Origin: Gammaproteobacteria bacterium
GTDB lineage: Bacteria > Pseudomonadota > Gammaproteobacteria > Pseudomonadales > Azotimanducaceae
Assembly (NCBI GenBank): GCA_002719135.1
Contig: PBGU01000035.1
Span: 1 to 7,015, forward strand
Direction: 5' to 3'
Length of the DNA stretch: 7,015 nucleotides
This document shows positions 5,873 to 7,015 of the stretch, piece by piece. The position numbers and the translations under genes are program-made. Every line of letters starts with the position of its first letter. The stretch's first letter is position 1. Below the pieces are notes generated by a model. The model worked only from the letters and a program-made list of their open reading frames with translations. It ran no database searches and was not told where the DNA came from.

Positions 5873-7015
5873 TTAACTCGGACTCTGTATGTTTTGAAGG
5901 GACGATTCTGTTTCCACGAATCCGCGATAGCGGCCATTTTCAATCTGCATCAGCGCTTCGTGGGATCCGCTTTCAAGGATTCGACCGCTATCGAGATACA
6001 GAATGTTCTCCGCACGACGAATCGTGGAGATGCGATGCGTAATGACGAAGATCGCGCGACCTTGGGAAGATCCCCACTCGGAAAGATTCCCCATAACGCG
6101 GTGTTCGGTGGCTGCATCGAGTGCCGCAGTGGGCTCGTCTAGAACCAGAATCGGTGTATCCCGGACGACGGCCCTGGCTATCGAGAGACGTTGCCGTTGT
6201 CCTGTGGATAGCTTGCCTCCGCGGTCTGACAGAACGGTATCCAGGCCGTGTGGAAGGCCACTCACGTAGTCGCTCATATCCGCGATTCGAACAGCTTCAG
6301 ATACTTCGGCATCGCTGGCTTCCGGCGCGACGTACCGAATGTTTTCCCGCACGGACATCCCGAATAATACGTTCTCTTGTAGCGCGATCGCGATGTGACG
6401 ACGCAAGGACTCAATCTGGTAGTTTCGCAAGTCGATCCCGTCAATCGAAATAGAGCCTGCGGCTGGGTCGAACAAACGCAAAAGCAGTGCCATTAGGGTA
6501 CTTTTTCCGGAACCGGTTGGGCCGATGAGGGCCGATATGGAACCGGGAGTCGCCGAAAACGTGACGTCTTCGAGTACAGGGCGTTTCGCTTCGTACGAGA
6601 AACTGACGTTCTCAAACCGAATTTCCCGTCGGAAGCCGGTCATTGGTATTGCGTCGTCTCGGTTCGTTATTTCCGGGTCGATGTCGAGAATGTCGAACAC
6701 ACGGCGCAGTCCCATCGCCATATCCTGTGCCGTCATCCAATTACGCAGCAGCGACCTCAAGTCATTGGCGGATTCCCGAAAATTGTTCCGCGTCCATGTG
6801 AACGACGCCAGATTCCACACAAGCCAGCTCAGCCCTACGACCGCGATGAGGTCCGTGGCATACGTAGATTGAGAATTACTTGCCCACCACGCCATCAGGA
6901 ACTCGCCACCGATCATGAACGAGGCAGCGATCGTGAACATCACAATGGTGACGAATGCGATCAGTTTTCTAACGCGATACGCCGCGTTGAACGCGATCAC
7001 CGAATCGGTTTCTAG
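5873..7015 (-). CDS. ABC exporter half-transporter, first of pair (5' end outside window)
   Basis: The C-terminal 380 residues of a type I ABC exporter subunit; the frame stays open to the window edge, so the start and about the first four helices lie beyond 7015. A GTG at 7000 is in frame but falls inside the membrane domain (the pattern ETDSVIAFNAAYRVRKL is the usual stretch before TM5), so it is not the start. Numbering from the edge, TM5 is about 18-38 and TM6 about 53-75. The ATPase follows with Walker A GPTGSGKST (165-173), Q-loop Gln213, signature LSTGQ (269-273; Thr replaces Gly), Walker B LVLDE with Glu294, D-loop AALD and H-loop His327: a complete, presumably active site. The stop at 5873 is 4 bp from the next ABC gene, pointing to one operon and a heterodimer. 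It is clearly different from its partner rather than a recent copy. Confidence 0.9.
   Translation of the reverse strand, partial: LETDSVIAFNAAYRVRKLIAFVTIVMFTIAASFMIGGEFLMAWWASNSQSTYATDLIAVVGLSWLVWNLASFTWTRNNFRESANDLRSLLRNWMTAQDMAMGLRRVFDILDIDPEITNRDDAIPMTGFRREIRFENVSFSYEAKRPVLEDVTFSATPGSISALIGPTGSGKSTLMALLLRLFDPAAGSISIDGIDLRNYQIESLRRHIAIALQENVLFGMSVRENIRYVAPEASDAEVSEAVRIADMSDYVSGLPHGLDTVLSDRGGKLSTGQRQRLSIARAVVRDTPILVLDEPTAALDAATEHRVMGNLSEWGSSQGRAIFVITHRISTIRRAENILYLDSGRILESGSHEALMQIENGRYRGFVETESSLQNIQSPS

Noticed and set aside
5869..5943. Upstream ATG start (5943) for the second ABC gene, adding 25 residues
   Set aside because: It would overlap the end of the first ABC gene by 71 bp, and the added peptide reads as an out-of-frame copy of that gene's C-terminal codons. 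ATG 5868 sits 4 bp after the stop.
6998..7000. GTG as the start of the first ABC gene
   Set aside because: The frame continues open to the window edge and the position falls in the middle of a membrane domain; the gene is cut by the window, not short.

Overview
The window reads like the chromosome of a proteobacterium, most likely a gammaproteobacterium. The main clue is a long, E. coli-type QueF. Base composition is moderate, close to even GC. The host call is inference from protein style only; there is no rRNA, tRNA or marker gene in the window. It holds five complete genes and one gene cut by the right edge, in two convergent blocks that meet at about position 3050.

Left block, + strand (290-3043): an MFS transporter of the GPH (MelB-like) family, then a small protein of the L-2-amino-thiazoline-4-carboxylic acid (ATC) hydrolase family, then queF, the NADPH-dependent 7-cyano-7-deazaguanine reductase of queuosine biosynthesis. 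The spacings are 22 bp and then a 4-bp ATGA overlap, so the three look like one operon, and the last two are probably translationally coupled. The 289 bp upstream hold no gene but carry a cluster of palindromes (139-180), a small GNRA-loop hairpin (204-217), a weak candidate promoter and a good ribosome binding site.

Right block, - strand (7015 down to 3059): two type I ABC exporter half-transporters in tandem (the first lacks its N-terminal part because of the window edge; a 4-bp gap separates them), followed after 92 bp by a membrane-anchored or exported SGNH/GDSL hydrolase. The two half-transporters probably form a heterodimeric exporter. Both have complete ATPase motifs with slightly changed signature sequences (LSTGQ and LSVGQ). 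The second has an extra segment of about 44 residues after TM2.

I see no clear mobile element, CRISPR array, defence system, RNA gene or long repeat. The most interesting point is the pairing of an ATC-hydrolase-like protein and a GPH transporter with queF. It could mean a link between deazaguanine metabolism and an imported heterocycle, or simply chance operon packing. Nothing in the window proves a new system.
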